Assembly: GCA_002784245.1 (NCBI GenBank)
Contig: PFKL01000053.1
Span: 1 to 7,324, forward strand
Length of the DNA stretch: 7,324 bases
Direction: 5' to 3'
Origin: Comamonadaceae bacterium CG_4_10_14_3_um_filter_60_75
Lineage (GTDB): Bacteria; Pseudomonadota; Gammaproteobacteria; Burkholderiales; Burkholderiaceae_C
The notes under the pieces are model-generated. The model made no database searches. It was not told the DNA's origin and worked only from the letters and a program-made list of their open reading frames with translations. The position numbers and the translations under genes are program-made. Shown here piece after piece: positions 6,447 to 7,324 of the stretch; the first letter of the stretch is position 1; each line of letters begins with the position of its first letter.

Positions 6447-7324
6447 TTAGTCTTGCAGACGCAGGGTCACGAAGGCCTGCCGGGGAAAAGAAAAGTCTGT
6501 GCCGTAGTCCAACAGATCACCACCTGCGTTTTGCACGGTTAACGCGATTTCGCCGCGGTACTGCCCCCACCGCAAGGTCTTCGCCACGCGCCAATCAGTG
6601 CGTGACAGCGAGCCACGGTAACTGCTGGTGGACGGCAATGTGACTGAATCCAGGTAACGATGGTTGACGGCAAATTCCCAGCCGGCCGGAAGTTGCTGCC
6701 GCAACGAGACGGTATAGGCCGTTCGGGGAACAGCAGACAGCAGATCCAGGTCAAGCCCGGGCGCGGTAAGAACCATCTGGCTTCTCTCAAGGTTCAGTGC
6801 CAAACGACTGCCTAGCCAGGGTCTTGACTGCCACTGGGCCTCCAAGCCGCGTATGGATAAGCTCTCGCCATTGATGTAATCGCGTGGCTCGGACGGATAA
6901 AGCGAGGTGCCAGCGGGCAACGCGTATTTTTGGCTTTGTATGAAACCTCCGATGGCCTCGTCGAAGACGCGCACATCCAAGCGTGAATTGAACAACCCCA
7001 CCTCGGCGAGGTAACCCAACTCACGGGTCAACACCGACTCGGGCTCTACTCGTCCACGCGCCAGCGTTGTGACCAGCAAAAGCTGATTGGCCACTGAATA
7101 CCGAATGTCGCCCTGCTTCTCAAACACACTAGGTGGACGAAAAGCCTTGGCTACCCCGGCGCGTAATGTGTGCCCGGCTGTGGCCTGCCAGTTCAACATC
7201 ATCCGTGGCGCAAAAGTCGATCCGCTGGCACTGCTGCGTTCAGCCATCCCCCCAGCGTTGAGCAGGACATCTTTAGCCAGACGCCATTCAACGTTGGTGA
7301 ATAAGCGTGTGAAATCCGTCACGA
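6447..7324 (-). CDS. TonB-dependent outer-membrane receptor, C-terminal beta-barrel part (5' end off the right edge)
   Basis: The open frame continues through the right edge; 291 complete C-terminal codons plus the stop are present. The GTG at 7320-7322 is an internal valine, not a start. The segment is a TonB-dependent receptor barrel: FAPRMMLNWQATAGHTLRAG followed by AFRPPSVFEKQGD is the family's typical mid-barrel pattern. Alternating strands then lead to a final pair containing GEIALTVQNAGG (about residues 258-269 of this fragment) and QAFVTLRLQD. Such receptors import siderophores, cobalamin, sugars, haem or other large or scarce ligands using TonB energy. The plug domain, TonB box and signal peptide are outside the window, so substrate class cannot be judged. 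Oddly, the protein ends in Asp instead of the usual aromatic residue of outer-membrane barrels. It is the first visible gene of an operon with the binding protein (10-bp gap) and the kinase. Confidence 0.92.
   Translation of the reverse strand, partial: VTDFTRLFTNVEWRLAKDVLLNAGGMAERSSASGSTFAPRMMLNWQATAGHTLRAGVAKAFRPPSVFEKQGDIRYSVANQLLLVTTLARGRVEPESVLTRELGYLAEVGLFNSRLDVRVFDEAIGGFIQSQKYALPAGTSLYPSEPRDYINGESLSIRGLEAQWQSRPWLGSRLALNLERSQMVLTAPGLDLDLLSAVPRTAYTVSLRQQLPAGWEFAVNHRYLDSVTLPSTSSYRGSLSRTDWRVAKTLRWGQYRGEIALTVQNAGGDLLDYGTDFSFPRQAFVTLRLQD

Noticed and set aside
7320..7322. GTG as the start of the receptor gene
   Set aside because: The protein from this point begins inside a TonB-dependent receptor barrel, without signal peptide, TonB box or plug, so the codon is internal and the gene is cut by the window edge.

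Overview
The window looks like chromosomal DNA of a betaproteobacterium, most likely order Burkholderiales and plausibly Comamonadaceae. This rests on the moderately high G+C content, the form of the DnaE protein (it begins MFVHLRLHTEFSVIDG) and a DLRQPTHALGLF-type histidine kinase. The placement comes from recalled family resemblance, not from a database search. The sequence is almost entirely coding. The largest gap between genes is 34 bp, and I see no RNA gene, insertion sequence, CRISPR array or sizeable repeat.

Layout. Positions 1-2864 (minus strand) hold the first 954 codons of dnaE, the replicative DNA polymerase III alpha subunit, whose 3' end lies off the left edge. After a 34-bp divergent gap, 2899-3549 (plus strand) encodes a NarL/LuxR-type response regulator that starts at TTG. 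It meets tail to tail, with 11 bp between stop codons, a minus-strand gene set read from right to left. That set consists of a TonB-dependent outer-membrane receptor (7324-6447, 5' end off the right edge), a periplasmic binding protein of the PF04392 'ABC_sub_bind' type (6436-5486), and a hybrid histidine kinase with a BarA-like sensor region (5489-3561). The three minus-strand genes are separated by +10 bp and -4 bp, so they are almost certainly one operon.

How the genes may work together (inference). The receptor would admit a scarce ligand through the outer membrane. The binding protein would detect it in the periplasm and pass the signal to the kinase, and the kinase would act on the adjacent LuxR-type regulator. 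No ABC permease or ATPase is visible beside the binding protein, which favours a sensory rather than a transport role. The ligand and target genes cannot be told from this sequence. The part most worth following up is this receptor / binding protein / hybrid kinase / regulator cassette, lodged directly upstream of dnaE in a compact arrangement with no visible terminator.
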